NCBI RefSeq assembly: GCF_002153425.1
Contig: NZ_KZ119600.1
Span: 1,595,103-1,659,102 of the forward strand
Length of the DNA stretch: 64,000 nucleotides
Origin: Litchfieldia alkalitelluris
Lineage (GTDB): Bacteria > Bacillota > Bacilli > Bacillales > Salisediminibacteriaceae
Direction: 5' to 3'
The notes under the pieces are model-generated. The model saw only the letters and a program-made list of their open reading frames with translations. It was not told the DNA's origin and searched no databases. This document shows, one piece after another, positions 17,994 through 26,144 of this stretch (the first letter of the stretch is position 1; each line of letters starts with the position of its first letter). Position numbers and translations under genes: made by a program.

Positions 17994-18023
17994 TTATAAG
18001 CATCAGATGTTTAATCTAAAACG

Positions 18024-18073
18024 AAAATGAAGACTCAAATCTAATTATAATTGGGTTTGAGTCTTTATTTTTG
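18024..18073 (+). terminator. scoB terminator, related to the 51-bp repeat units
   Basis: AAAATGAAGACTCAAAT pairs with TTTGAGTCTTTATTTT around a loop of about 15 nt, with a T-rich 3' side. Its arms carry the same GAGTCTTCATTT core as the hairpin array at 8.9-9.1 kb. Confidence 0.75.
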
Positions 18074-18144
18074 GTTACATGAAGACCGAAGTTTATGTCT
18101 GGTGCAGTTCAACCTACTTCCTAAAATTTGCTAACGCTTTTTTT

Positions 18145-18173
18145 ACATACATCATTAAGAATGATACAAACTA
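18145..18173 (+). promoter_or_regulatory. Possible SigG promoter of the spore protein gene
   Basis: ACATA (18145) and CAAACTA (18167) separated by 17 nt resemble the SigG -35/-10 pattern (GNATR / CATNNTA), 32 nt upstream of the ssp start codon. The match is partial. SigG control is known for this protein family. Confidence 0.35.
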
Positions 18174-18204
18174 TGGTTACGTCAGGAGGCAGGAGGTGAG
18201 AAAC

Positions 18205-18408
18205 ATGGCAAGCAACAATAACTCTAACCAATTACTTGTACCTGGTGTACAACAAGCTTTAGATCAAATGAAGTATGAGATTGCACAAGAGTTTGGTGTT
18301 CAGTTAGGTGCAGATGCTACTTCTCGTGCTAACGGTTCTGTTGGTGGTGAGATCACAAAGCGTCTTGTACAAATGGCTGAGCAACAATTCGGTGGTCAGC
18401 AACAATAA
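18205..18408 (+). CDS. Alpha/beta-type small acid-soluble spore protein
   Basis: A 67-aa SASP. The two family signatures are seen: [33 protein letters not shown], containing the germination protease cleavage region (YEIAQEFGV) and the [10 protein letters not shown] motif. These proteins coat and protect spore DNA and are degraded on germination. ATG at 18205 follows AGGAGGTGAG; a longer frame upstream lacks a ribosome site. Which ssp paralog it is cannot be told. A terminator follows at once. Confidence 0.95.
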   Translation: MASNNNSNQLLVPGVQQALDQMKYEIAQEFGVQLGADATSRANGSVGGEITKRLVQMAEQQFGGQQQ

Positions 18409-18433
18409 TGATATAGAAAATAACATGGCTGAA

Positions 18434-18463
18434 GGGATGGAGGATACCTCCATCCCCTTTTTA
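18434..18463 (+). terminator. Spore protein gene terminator
   Basis: A perfect 10-bp stem GGGATGGAGG / CCTCCATCCC with a 3-nt loop, then a C and T5, lies 25 bp after the ssp stop. Confidence 0.85.
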
Positions 18464-18496
18464 ATGAAAAGTCGAAGGTCAAGGAGGATTTTTATT

Positions 18497-18742
18497 ATGA
18501 GTTTATGTCCCCTATGTAATGGAATGAATGATTTGAATATACAATGTCAATCTTGCAATAATCAAATGTCTGATAAGGGTAGGTACTTTGATTACTTTGG
18601 AGATTATTCCCCTTATGAGTCCATTGAATTGATGAAGGAGTCTGATGGTATTGCGACAGATAAACAAGATGAAACATGTCCACATTTGTTTACTTGCGAG
18701 AGTTGTCAACAAGATAAAGTGATATTAGTGCAAGAGGTATAA
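18497..18742 (+). CDS. Small cysteine-rich protein, four Cys pairs, unknown function
   Basis: An 81-aa protein with CPLC (residues 4-7), CQSC (about 17-20), C near residue 62 and CESC (about 69-72), which suggests two zinc-ribbon-like knuckles at the ends. The middle is acidic and Tyr-rich (YFDYFGDYSPYES). ATG at 18497 has a good AAGGAGG. I recognise no named family; proteins of this look occur in other Bacillaceae. It follows the spore protein gene and a terminator, so it probably has its own promoter or reads through. Confidence 0.75.
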   Translation: MSLCPLCNGMNDLNIQCQSCNNQMSDKGRYFDYFGDYSPYESIELMKESDGIATDKQDETCPHLFTCESCQQDKVILVQEV

Positions 18743-18744
18743 TA

Positions 18745-18775
18745 AAGTCCCCTTCCAAGTTTGGAAAGGGACTAA
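18745..18775. terminator. Terminator between convergent genes
   Basis: AGTCCCCTTCCAA pairs with TTGGAAAGGGACT (one bulge). The minus-strand side continues TTTATT, so it mainly ends msmX transcription. Confidence 0.7.
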
Positions 18776-18790
18776 GGAATACATTATTAA

Positions 18791-19882
18791 TTAGCGAATA
18801 CGAAGTTCAGTTTCAATATCGAAGAAGTGACATTTGTTCATGTCCATAGCCATCTTAAGCTTGTCGCCACCGTTGATGTCTGTACGAGAATCAACACGTG
18901 CAATAAAGTCTTGGTTATCGATCTTAGAGTATAGGTATGTTTCAGAACCCATTAACTCAGCAACATCAATTTCAGCTTCAAATGAAGAGTGTTCAGATGC
19001 TTCGATAAATACAGGCTCGTCATGAATGTCCTCTGGACGAATTCCAAGAATAATATCTTTATTGTTGTAGTTACCAAGAAGCTTTAACTTACCTTCTGGT
19101 ACTTTAATTTTGTGATCACCAAGGTGGAAGAATCCATCTTTTAATTTACCTGCTAAGAAGTTCATCGCTGGTGATCCAATGAATCCACCTACGAATACGT
19201 TATCTGGATAATCATAGATATCTTTTGGACGACCAACTTGTTGGATAAGTCCATCTTTCATAACAACGATACGAGTCGCCATTGTCATCGCTTCAGTTTG
19301 GTCATGTGTAACGTAAATAGTAGTTGTTTGTAAACGTTGGTGAAGCTTAGTAATTTCAGCACGCATTTGTACACGTAGCTTTGCATCAAGGTTTGATAAA
19401 GGCTCATCCATCAAGAATACTTTTGGATTACGTACGATCGCACGACCTAGTGCCACACGCTGACGCTGACCACCAGACATTGCTTTAGGCTTACGGTCAA
19501 GCATTTCAGTTAAACCAAGAATTTTTGCTGCATTACGTACGCGATCATCAATTTCAGCTTTTTTAAACTTACGAAGTTTAAGACCGAAAGCCATGTTATC
19601 GTATACATTCATATGTGGGTAAAGTGCATAGTTTTGGAATACCATCGCGATGTCACGATCTTTAGGAGCAACGTCGTTTACCATTTCGTCACCGATGTAA
19701 AGTTCACCTTTAGTGATTTCTTCAAGACCTGCTACCATTCGAAGTGTTGTAGACTTACCACAACCAGATGGACCAACGAATACGATAAATTCTTTGTCTT
19801 CAATATCAAGACTGAAGTCAGAAACTGCTGTTACGTCTCCATCAAAGATTTTGTAAAGACCTTTAAAAGTAATATCTGCCAT
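18791..19882 (-). CDS. msmX: Multi-sugar ABC importer ATPase MsmX (UgpC/MalK type)
   Basis: A 363-aa ATP-binding subunit: Walker A GPSGCGKST (about 37-45), Q-loop QNYALYPHM, signature MSGGQRQRVALGRA (about 134), Walker B FLMDEPLSNLD, H-loop VTHDQTEA, and a C-terminal regulatory OB-like domain with GIRPEDI. It has no permeases nearby; MsmX-type ATPases serve several sugar importers in trans. GAGGAGTGG precedes the ATG. Upstream, TGCAAAGGCTTTCA (19963-19976) matches the CcpA cre consensus with one difference. Confidence 0.92.
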   Translation of the reverse strand: MADITFKGLYKIFDGDVTAVSDFSLDIEDKEFIVFVGPSGCGKSTTLRMVAGLEEITKGELYIGDEMVNDVAPKDRDIAMVFQNYALYPHMNVYDNMAFGLKLRKFKKAEIDDRVRNAAKILGLTEMLDRKPKAMSGGQRQRVALGRAIVRNPKVFLMDEPLSNLDAKLRVQMRAEITKLHQRLQTTTIYVTHDQTEAMTMATRIVVMKDGLIQQVGRPKDIYDYPDNVFVGGFIGSPAMNFLAGKLKDGFFHLGDHKIKVPEGKLKLLGNYNNKDIILGIRPEDIHDEPVFIEASEHSSFEAEIDVAELMGSETYLYSKIDNQDFIARVDSRTDINGGDKLKMAMDMNKCHFFDIETELRIR

Positions 19883-19962
19883 ATTAGTTCCACTCCTCTT
19901 TATTTAGAACGGCTGATTGCTCCGTTCGGTTTGTGTAATCAATTTCTATTAATAGTGTAACT

Positions 19963-19976
19963 TGCAAAGGCTTTCA
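19963..19976 (-). promoter_or_regulatory. Possible cre (CcpA) site upstream of msmX
   Basis: Read on the minus strand, TGAAAGCCTTTGCA matches TGWAARCGNTWNCW at all fixed positions except C for G at position 8. It is 81 nt upstream of the msmX start. Carbon catabolite control is plausible for a sugar ATPase. Confidence 0.4.
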
Positions 19977-19992
19977 TAACTACTGTAAGCGT

Positions 19993-20020
19993 GCACAAAA
20001 ATAATGGGCGATTTTTGTGC
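19993..20020. repeat. Perfect 10-bp inverted repeat between the J-like gene and msmX
   Basis: GCACAAAAAT (19993-20002), 8-nt loop, ATTTTTGTGC (20011-20020). It lies 27 bp after the stop of the upstream minus-strand gene. It lacks a T tail, so it could be a weak terminator or an operator for msmX. Confidence 0.6.
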
Positions 20021-20046
20021 AATGTGCAAAAGTAACTAAAACCTCT

Positions 20047-20913
20047 CTATTCTATGACTCTTTTTATAAAGTCTAGTCCGTTTTCATGATCAGTGGAGCG
20101 GGAGTGAAGAGCTAGTACGATTCCGTCTCCCATGTGTATATTTCCTTCTTGTAAGATGTCATGTTCCGTAATATCTATTCCATAAATTTCATCTGTCTCA
20201 TTATGCTCAAGCTTTTCATAAAGGAGTTGCTCAGGGGGAACATGCTCTTCAAGGAAATCTTCAATAGGTGTCATTGGTGAAAAAACTGATTGAGGAAATA
20301 AATCATAGAAGTGAAACAGATCAACAATAAATAAATCAGCATCATCATTCATCAGTTCAAGAATACTTCTCTGTCTTTCCCCCATGTCATACTGACTAGA
20401 GACTTCAGCAGGAGTAGTATAATTATTGATTTCTACTCGCTCCCATTCTGGGAAAACTAATAGTATGTTTTCTTCAATTCTATCTGTATCTATATTATAG
20501 AATTCCCCAAAAAAAGTAATGGCTAGGTCTGCAGGAGGGAGACTGTCTAAATATGCCTGATTTCTCCATGATTGAATGGAAGAATGTAAAATAACACCTG
20601 TTAGAAACAAAATAACTACCCCGAATATAAGGTGGTATTTATAATGATACATCAAATTATCAAGCTTTTCCCTTATTGGGCTGACAGGTTCGTTTTGCTC
20701 CACTTGTTTAGATCTTTCCCTTTCGGTTAAATGTTTTTTTATTACTTGATATGCTTCATTTATTATATTTAAATCAACAATGGTTTCTTCATTCTTATTT
20801 CGATCCACTTCGTTTTTATGTCTTAGTATCCAAGTATAATATTTATCTTCTATTTCTTCTTCGGAAGCATCAAGGGCTACACCTAATACCTCATAAGCCT
20901 CATTTAAATTCAA
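20047..20913 (-). CDS. J-domain-like single-pass membrane protein, unknown function
   Basis: A protein of about 288 aa. Residues 1-65 look like a J domain (NEAYEVLGVALDASEEEIEDKYYTWILRHK ... INEAYQVIKKH) but the HPD tripeptide needed to stimulate Hsp70 is absent. One membrane span (HLIFGVVILFLTGVILH) follows a charged linker. The C-terminal 170 residues would be outside the cell and contain acidic, aromatic segments (DADLFIVDLFHFYDLFP). TTG at 20913 is preferred: AAAGGGG lies 8 nt upstream. It is 25 nt downstream of the PucR-type gene, so the two are probably cotranscribed. Confidence 0.7.
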   Translation of the reverse strand: MNLNEAYEVLGVALDASEEEIEDKYYTWILRHKNEVDRNKNEETIVDLNIINEAYQVIKKHLTERERSKQVEQNEPVSPIREKLDNLMYHYKYHLIFGVVILFLTGVILHSSIQSWRNQAYLDSLPPADLAITFFGEFYNIDTDRIEENILLVFPEWERVEINNYTTPAEVSSQYDMGERQRSILELMNDDADLFIVDLFHFYDLFPQSVFSPMTPIEDFLEEHVPPEQLLYEKLEHNETDEIYGIDITEHDILQEGNIHMGDGIVLALHSRSTDHENGLDFIKRVIE

Positions 20914-20937
20914 TAATGACACCCCTTTGCTCAAGAA

Positions 20938-21852
20938 CTAAAGTTCCCGTTTTTGCTGGAGAAGCACGAACATAAGATAAACTGCCACTGCATTAGGAAA
21001 CCGTTTAATATCAATGGAGGTTTTCTCAATAAATTTATCCACACGGTATTGCAGTGAGTTACGGTGCATATACAATTTTTTTGCAGCAAGGGTCGTATTC
21101 ATATTACATTCAAGATAAACTTTAACGGATTCTATTAAAGTTTGATCTTCCATAACTGGTTCTAATTTTTCTAATGTTATTTTGATCGTCTCATCAGGTA
21201 TGTCCTTTAATAAGAAATAAGGGACTATTTCATGCTCATGAAATATCCTTTTTGTAGGTGAAAAGCCTCGGACAATGTGGAAAACAGATGTTTCCCAGTT
21301 GAAATGTGTTTGAATGTTATTCATTGATGTAATTGGCGAGCCAATATATAGAATGATTTGGACAAAAAAGTCAGATGTGATGGTATCAATGATGGATTCT
21401 TCGTCATTTTCCTCTTCAAAGTGTTCATCGATCACTTGCACGAGAAAACCTTCAGATTTATTTCTCCATAAACATACAGGCGATGTTGGAAAAAGGCTTT
21501 TCATAGCTTCTTCAAATTGCTCATTATTTCCTAATGTACCCTTCACCGTAAAGTAAATAAATCTAAATGGTGTGGTTAAATGGTTCTCTAGTTCTGATGT
21601 ATTCAGCTCTTGTTTATTAAGAAGCGTATCGTATAATAACTGTTCTAGCTTTGTTTTTCCATGAAAGAGATCTGTTTCTTTTTCATTAAACAAGGTGTCC
21701 AATAATGTTGCTTCATCTTCTGTAAGCTTTCTTTTATCAAACGTCAAGCGTGTTCCCTCAATGTCTGTGACTGTTAAACGGGAGGAGGGGGGAATGTCTT
21801 GAGAATTACTAGGTATTGCAAAGGAATAATTTTTCTTCAAACGATTTAACAT
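20938..21852 (-). CDS. PucR/CdaR-type helix-turn-helix regulator (YxkF-like)
   Basis: A 304-aa protein whose last 60 residues form the PucR C-terminal HTH (NTTLAAKKLYMHRNSLQYRVDKF). The N-terminal part has no recognisable sensor motif. B. subtilis has a similar regulator gene (yxkF) near msmX, which supports the assignment. ATG at 21852 is preferred because GGAGGT lies 7 nt before it; an earlier in-frame ATG overlaps that ribosome site. Its target is unknown; msmX and the J-like gene downstream are candidates. Confidence 0.75.
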   Translation of the reverse strand: MLNRLKKNYSFAIPSNSQDIPPSSRLTVTDIEGTRLTFDKRKLTEDEATLLDTLFNEKETDLFHGKTKLEQLLYDTLLNKQELNTSELENHLTTPFRFIYFTVKGTLGNNEQFEEAMKSLFPTSPVCLWRNKSEGFLVQVIDEHFEEENDEESIIDTITSDFFVQIILYIGSPITSMNNIQTHFNWETSVFHIVRGFSPTKRIFHEHEIVPYFLLKDIPDETIKITLEKLEPVMEDQTLIESVKVYLECNMNTTLAAKKLYMHRNSLQYRVDKFIEKTSIDIKRFPNAVAVYLMFVLLQQKREL

Positions 21853-21930
21853 AGAATGTACCTCCATTTATACTCGTATACAAGTATATAGAAAAAAACG
21901 GATTTTCGCCAAATAAATCTAGTGAATTAA

Positions 21931-21963
21931 AATGAGGCTGTCCGTCTTGGACAACCTCATTTC
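21931..21963 (-). terminator. Terminator after the 60-codon ORF
   Basis: AAATGAGGCTGTCC pairs with GGACAACCTCATTT (one mismatch) around 5 nt. It lies directly after the stop of the small minus-strand gene, separating it from the PucR-type gene. Confidence 0.7.
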
Positions 21964-22146
21964 TTATGTTTCATCTTGATCTACACGGTAAGGAGGGTCC
22001 TCCTCCTTAAAGTCTTGCGCTTCATCAATTTGTCGTTTGTCATAGGTAATATGGTCTCTACCACCAGCGAGGCCTTCGTTCGTGTAACGGTCAACATCGA
22101 CCATGACTTTGTCTCTGCCTTCATGTTGTGAGTCTTTGTGTGGCAT
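21964..22146 (-). CDS. Small hydrophilic protein, unknown function
   Basis: A 60-aa, highly charged protein (GRDKVMVDVDRYTNEGLAGGRDHITY ... DPPYRVDQDE) with no membrane segment or Cys. AAGGGGGCG lies 8 nt before the ATG and a terminator follows the stop, so the frame is likely real. It looks like one of the small, possibly spore- or stress-associated proteins of Bacillaceae. I cannot name the family. Confidence 0.65.
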   Translation of the reverse strand: MPHKDSQHEGRDKVMVDVDRYTNEGLAGGRDHITYDKRQIDEAQDFKEEDPPYRVDQDET

Positions 22147-22231
22147 TTGACTACGCCCCCTTTAGTGAATTGGCTGCGGTGAAAATAAGTGCTTCTTCAT
22201 TAGTTTCTGCAGGAAGGGGGGATTTATTCCG

Positions 22232-22447
22232 TTAGTGTTCTTCATATACATGATAAAGCATAAGGTCATGTACACATGATTCTAGGAACGACTTCTCTTT
22301 ATCGTCTGTTATAGCTGACTTCCATGTAATTGAACCATCTTTAAAGTATGTACCGTTGTACTCTTTCTGCTTATAAAAAAATGAGAAATTCCACTCTTGA
22401 TTGATAAGGTTATTTTTTATTTCTTTATATTGAAAATGGGTTAACAA
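22232..22447 (-). CDS. yheE: YheE family protein (DUF5342)
   Basis: A 71-aa protein with aromatic-rich segments (FQYKEIKNNLINQEWNFSFFYKQKEYNG) that I recognise as YheE, encoded at the end of the B. subtilis yheCDE cluster. The start is TTG at 22447, preceded by GGAGGGG. Function unknown; its position after four YheC/YheD genes supports the identity. Confidence 0.8.
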   Translation of the reverse strand: MLTHFQYKEIKNNLINQEWNFSFFYKQKEYNGTYFKDGSITWKSAITDDKEKSFLESCVHDLMLYHVYEEH

Positions 22448-22542
22448 AGTAAAGCCCCTCCCGTTTTATGAAATAACATATCAGGTTCTTTATTATTTTA
22501 CCATATATATGAGAAGGGACTAAGGAAAGGGCTTTATCTGAT

Positions 22543-23565
22543 CTAGCTTTCATGTAAAAATATTTTTGTTAAGTTATCTATTCTTTTCTTTTGAATGTGT
22601 CTTTCATCAAAAGACATCGGTTTACTATTAATATCAAGAACCCATACATTTTTATTCATGTCTATCCCTACATCAAAGGAAAATTCCTTGACAGTATAAT
22701 GACTCTCTAGTAGGTTTCCTATTTGTTGACCTAAGTGACTAACTAGATCTTCTTCAGGTTTTACAGGGACTTCATCCATATCTAATACCTTACCACCTTG
22801 AGGAACATGAGTGGTGTAACCATCTTCATTTGCTCCCCTTGCACCAATTCCAATGAAAATCCATTTTCCATTAATATGATGCATTAAGACTCTAAAATCA
22901 TATGGTGTATCGTTGATCTTTGTAATAGAGATACATCTTTGATTTAACAAATCTCTAGATTTGTATACATCCTTTAGTAAATAGTGTAATTGGGGAAATG
23001 ATAAGTCTTGAAAAATCTTTCGTTGTGAAAATAATTGATATTTATTTCCATTCTTCTCGATTTTCCAAATACCTTTCCCTTGTGATCCGTGAGTGTCTTT
23101 TATATAGATAACTGGATACTTGGAAAGAAAAGACCATAAAACCCCTTCGTTTGTTAAAGGGACTGTAGTAGGGTAATAATGCTTTAAAATATCATCTCTA
23201 CCCATCAATTCTGAAATATCTTTTTTATTGAAAAAAGAATCGTTAAAAAATTTAATGCCTTGAGATTTAAGTTTCTTGAAGTATGCCCTTACTTCTTTAG
23301 AATTCTCTAAATGTCGATATGGATATCGGTTATAAATGATATGGGGTCTAGGGTGCGGCTTTTCAATCCAATCACCTTTTGAATTGTCCCAATAATATAC
23401 AGATAAGGAACGGTTGCGTGTAGAAAGGGGGAAGACGCATCCTGTTCCCCCGTGTTCTTCTATACTATTTATTAAATCTTTATAAAAATCCATTTCACCT
23501 GTAAACAGTTCACCTTTCTTTGCAGAAACAATCACAACATTTTTCTTTAGGCCCTTTCTTATCAA
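22543..23565 (-). CDS. YheC/YheD family ATP-grasp protein, short form (4th of 4)
   Basis: A 340-aa protein of the YheC/YheD endospore coat-associated family. The C-terminal ATP-grasp core shows KDTHGSQGKGIWKI (glycine-rich nucleotide loop, about residue 154), DFRVLMHH and SFDVGIDMNKNVWVLDINSKP (metal-ligand region, about 295-315). The start is TTG with AAGGAGG 9 nt upstream. Compared with the long forms it lacks the N-terminal domain of about 90 residues. Substrate unknown; ATP-grasp ligase activity is inference. Confidence 0.85.
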   Translation of the reverse strand: MIRKGLKKNVVIVSAKKGELFTGEMDFYKDLINSIEEHGGTGCVFPLSTRNRSLSVYYWDNSKGDWIEKPHPRPHIIYNRYPYRHLENSKEVRAYFKKLKSQGIKFFNDSFFNKKDISELMGRDDILKHYYPTTVPLTNEGVLWSFLSKYPVIYIKDTHGSQGKGIWKIEKNGNKYQLFSQRKIFQDLSFPQLHYLLKDVYKSRDLLNQRCISITKINDTPYDFRVLMHHINGKWIFIGIGARGANEDGYTTHVPQGGKVLDMDEVPVKPEEDLVSHLGQQIGNLLESHYTVKEFSFDVGIDMNKNVWVLDINSKPMSFDERHIQKKRIDNLTKIFLHES

Positions 23566-23616
23566 TCCAAAAGCCTCCTTATAAAAACTAGATTGGGAAG
23601 AGTAGTAGATGACGGA

Positions 23617-25008
23617 TCAGATGACGGATTCCTGACCATCCAACACCCCTTCTAGTGTTGTGCGATATAAATAAAAGGCGTAATCCATAGGCAATCTTCG
23701 TGTTAATAAATCATCATGCTTTAACTTTGGATTAGAAAATATTGTCCTGCCTGGTTTAGAGTTGGCCTCAAACATCCATATTTTTGATTCAGAATCTACT
23801 CCCAAGTCAAAGCCGATTTCGCCAACGTCTCCACCTGTTGTAGCATCAATTGCTCTACTCAGTGTAATAGCAGACTCTTTAAGTTGGTGAAGTAATGTTT
23901 TTTCTAATGAAAGGTCTGCCCAAATCTCCGAAGCTGATTTCACATGACCGCCACTTTTTACATGAGTCGTCACACTCCCGGAACCTGCTACCTTTGCGGC
24001 TATTGCACTTACTTTCCAGAAACCATTTATATCTTTATTCGTGTGAACGCGGAAATCGATAGGGTTATTTTGATATTTAATTAATGATATCCCTTCTTGG
24101 ACGACCAGGGCATCAAAACCACTAGGGAATTGTGTCCTTAAAAGTCTTGATAATGAGCCATAACGCCTTAATCGATTTCTCCATTGATCCCTAAATCTGC
24201 AATAATAAAAACCCTCCTCTTCATGATAAATAACTTGGTGTATCCCTAAACCTAGACTGCCATTTTTGGGTTTGATATAGACATGACCATATTGATGGAC
24301 AAAATCCTTAATCTCACCTTCAGTTGGTGATGCAATCGTTTTAGGGAGGTATTTATTTGCTATAGGGATATCAATTAGTTGCTGGTAAATGTGCCATTTA
24401 TCAAAAAAACCAGGATTAAACCAAGGGATTTCATACTCTTCCTGCAGTCTCTCCCTTACTTTTGAATAGTCAGGGTGTGATTCTGTCCTTCTGTTTGGAA
24501 GCCTATCATATATAACATTTGGAATTGGAATTTTTAACTCTACCCAACCGTTATCTGTGAAAGTGTAGCCCTCAATGAGCCCTTCTTCCCAATGAATATG
24601 ATGAGATCCAAAGATGAATGCAAGGCCCCCTCGAGTTTTTGCAGCATGAATGTATTTCGCAAATAAAAAGGATCTTTCTCCTACAGGTCTTAGGGGACTT
24701 CCTGTAAATCCTGCTGTGAAGATCCCAATAATGGGTCCTAGATGAATCTTCCCATCTTGCCCACGAATACTAGTAATCTTCATAGCAAATGGAATAGCTA
24801 AAGTATCCCAAGCAAGCTTTGAAAATACCCATTCACCACTCTTTCTTGACGAACTTATTGTGCAGATAACTTCTTTCGTTCCGAAAATAAAGGTTGCAGT
24901 TCCTCCTATTTTTAATCCTAAGAAGTCAAGATCATCATTAGGGATATCGATCGTATGATTATTTATGTCTTTATCATTACTTATATAAACGGTTCGAGCT
25001 TCCGTCAT
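23617..25008 (-). CDS. YheC/YheD family ATP-grasp protein, long form (3rd of 4)
   Basis: A 463-aa protein. Residues 1-95 form an N-terminal domain (DDLDFLGLKIGGTATFIFG ... ISSSRKSGEWVFS) seen only in the long members. The ATP-grasp part has KPKNGSLGLGIHQV, DFRVHTNKD and IGFDLGVDSESKIWMFEANSKPG. ATG at 25008 follows AGGAGTGA. It begins 32 bp inside the end of the previous gene, so the cluster is translationally coupled. B. subtilis YheD is the closest known architecture and length. Confidence 0.87.
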   Translation of the reverse strand: MTEARTVYISNDKDINNHTIDIPNDDLDFLGLKIGGTATFIFGTKEVICTISSSRKSGEWVFSKLAWDTLAIPFAMKITSIRGQDGKIHLGPIIGIFTAGFTGSPLRPVGERSFLFAKYIHAAKTRGGLAFIFGSHHIHWEEGLIEGYTFTDNGWVELKIPIPNVIYDRLPNRRTESHPDYSKVRERLQEEYEIPWFNPGFFDKWHIYQQLIDIPIANKYLPKTIASPTEGEIKDFVHQYGHVYIKPKNGSLGLGIHQVIYHEEEGFYYCRFRDQWRNRLRRYGSLSRLLRTQFPSGFDALVVQEGISLIKYQNNPIDFRVHTNKDINGFWKVSAIAAKVAGSGSVTTHVKSGGHVKSASEIWADLSLEKTLLHQLKESAITLSRAIDATTGGDVGEIGFDLGVDSESKIWMFEANSKPGRTIFSNPKLKHDDLLTRRLPMDYAFYLYRTTLEGVLDGQESVI

Positions 25009-26062
25009 GTAAGTCACTCCTATCAAGATTCTTCTCGAGCTTTTCTATCCTATTCTTTGGACCTGAAAAGATTCTGCGCCAAACTGTTTTCCCCGTAGTA
25101 CGCAAAACAGTTTGATAGCCTGGCTTTGAATTAATTTCTAAGATCCAAAGTTTGTTTCTTTCATCTATTCCAAGATCCACTCCGAGTTCAAATAATGGCG
25201 AATGGTGTTTTTCCAGTTGTTCAGGTATACGAGGGAGAATGTCACCAATTTGTTTGTTAATGTGATTTTTTTCTCTTTTGGAAAATGGCATGGTTTTTTG
25301 AACGGATCCACCTGAGTGAATATTTGAAACGTTCGTATTTTCCTTTCCTACCCGAAACCCTTTTCCAACGATGTACCAATTCGTTTCTCCCTTTTGTAAG
25401 ACAATCCGATAGTCAAATGGACGGTTTTCTCTTTTTAGGTTCTTATAAGGCTGGATAATATAGTTATCCTTTAAAAGGATGGATTGTACCTGAGTATAAG
25501 GCTCTTTATCTGAGAGTATAGTTACAAGCTTATTAGACGCATCTGTGAGGCAATGGGATCCATCTTCTTTTTTAAAAATAAAATATATTCCTTTCCCACC
25601 TGAACTAGAGATCGGCTTAAGCACTAAATCTTGAAAAAAATTTAAATAACTTTGAAAGGTCGACCTATTCAACAATTGAGTCGGCATTAAGTAGGGGGAA
25701 AGATGCTCATTCCTTTTTAGCCATTGATGAACAGCCCATTTATTAGGTAAGCCAATTCCAAGGAAGGTTGACATTTGTTTTATTTCATTCACGATACTTA
25801 TTGCATGATAGCTACTTTTATCCTTACTGGAATAAAAACAACGGTCGTAAATGTATTTAGGAATAGGGAAAGTTGCATCAAGCCATTTGTTTGTGTAACT
25901 GTTGTACTGAAGTCCTCGTTGTACTAATCCATGTTCCCTATCCACATCGAGTGGACTGAAACGAAATATATCATACCCGTTTTCAGCGCATAAAGAGGCT
26001 ACTCCATTTAAATAAGGATTGTATTCACTTGTATCTAACTGGAGAATACCAAGGGTAGTCAT
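24977..26062 (-). CDS. YheC/YheD family ATP-grasp protein, short form (2nd of 4)
   Basis: A protein of about 361 aa, near the length of B. subtilis YheC (363). Motifs: KPISSSGGKGIYFIF (nucleotide loop), FDYRIVLQKG and LGVDLGIDERNKLWILEINSKPGYQT. The start is ambiguous. ATG at 26062 gives the family-like N-terminus MTTLGILQLD with AAAGG upstream; ATG at 26128 adds 22 residues and has AGGTG. The 3' end overlaps the next gene. Function is probably linked to spore envelope assembly by family. Confidence 0.85.
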   Translation of the reverse strand: MTTLGILQLDTSEYNPYLNGVASLCAENGYDIFRFSPLDVDREHGLVQRGLQYNSYTNKWLDATFPIPKYIYDRCFYSSKDKSSYHAISIVNEIKQMSTFLGIGLPNKWAVHQWLKRNEHLSPYLMPTQLLNRSTFQSYLNFFQDLVLKPISSSGGKGIYFIFKKEDGSHCLTDASNKLVTILSDKEPYTQVQSILLKDNYIIQPYKNLKRENRPFDYRIVLQKGETNWYIVGKGFRVGKENTNVSNIHSGGSVQKTMPFSKREKNHINKQIGDILPRIPEQLEKHHSPLFELGVDLGIDERNKLWILEINSKPGYQTVLRTTGKTVWRRIFSGPKNRIEKLEKNLDRSDLHDGSSNRLYK

Positions 26063-26144
26063 TTCTTTCAGCCTTTCTCTTTTGAGTCGCTGTAATAGAC
26101 CATAAATATAAGGATAGACTGTCTGCATTCAACACCTGATATCA

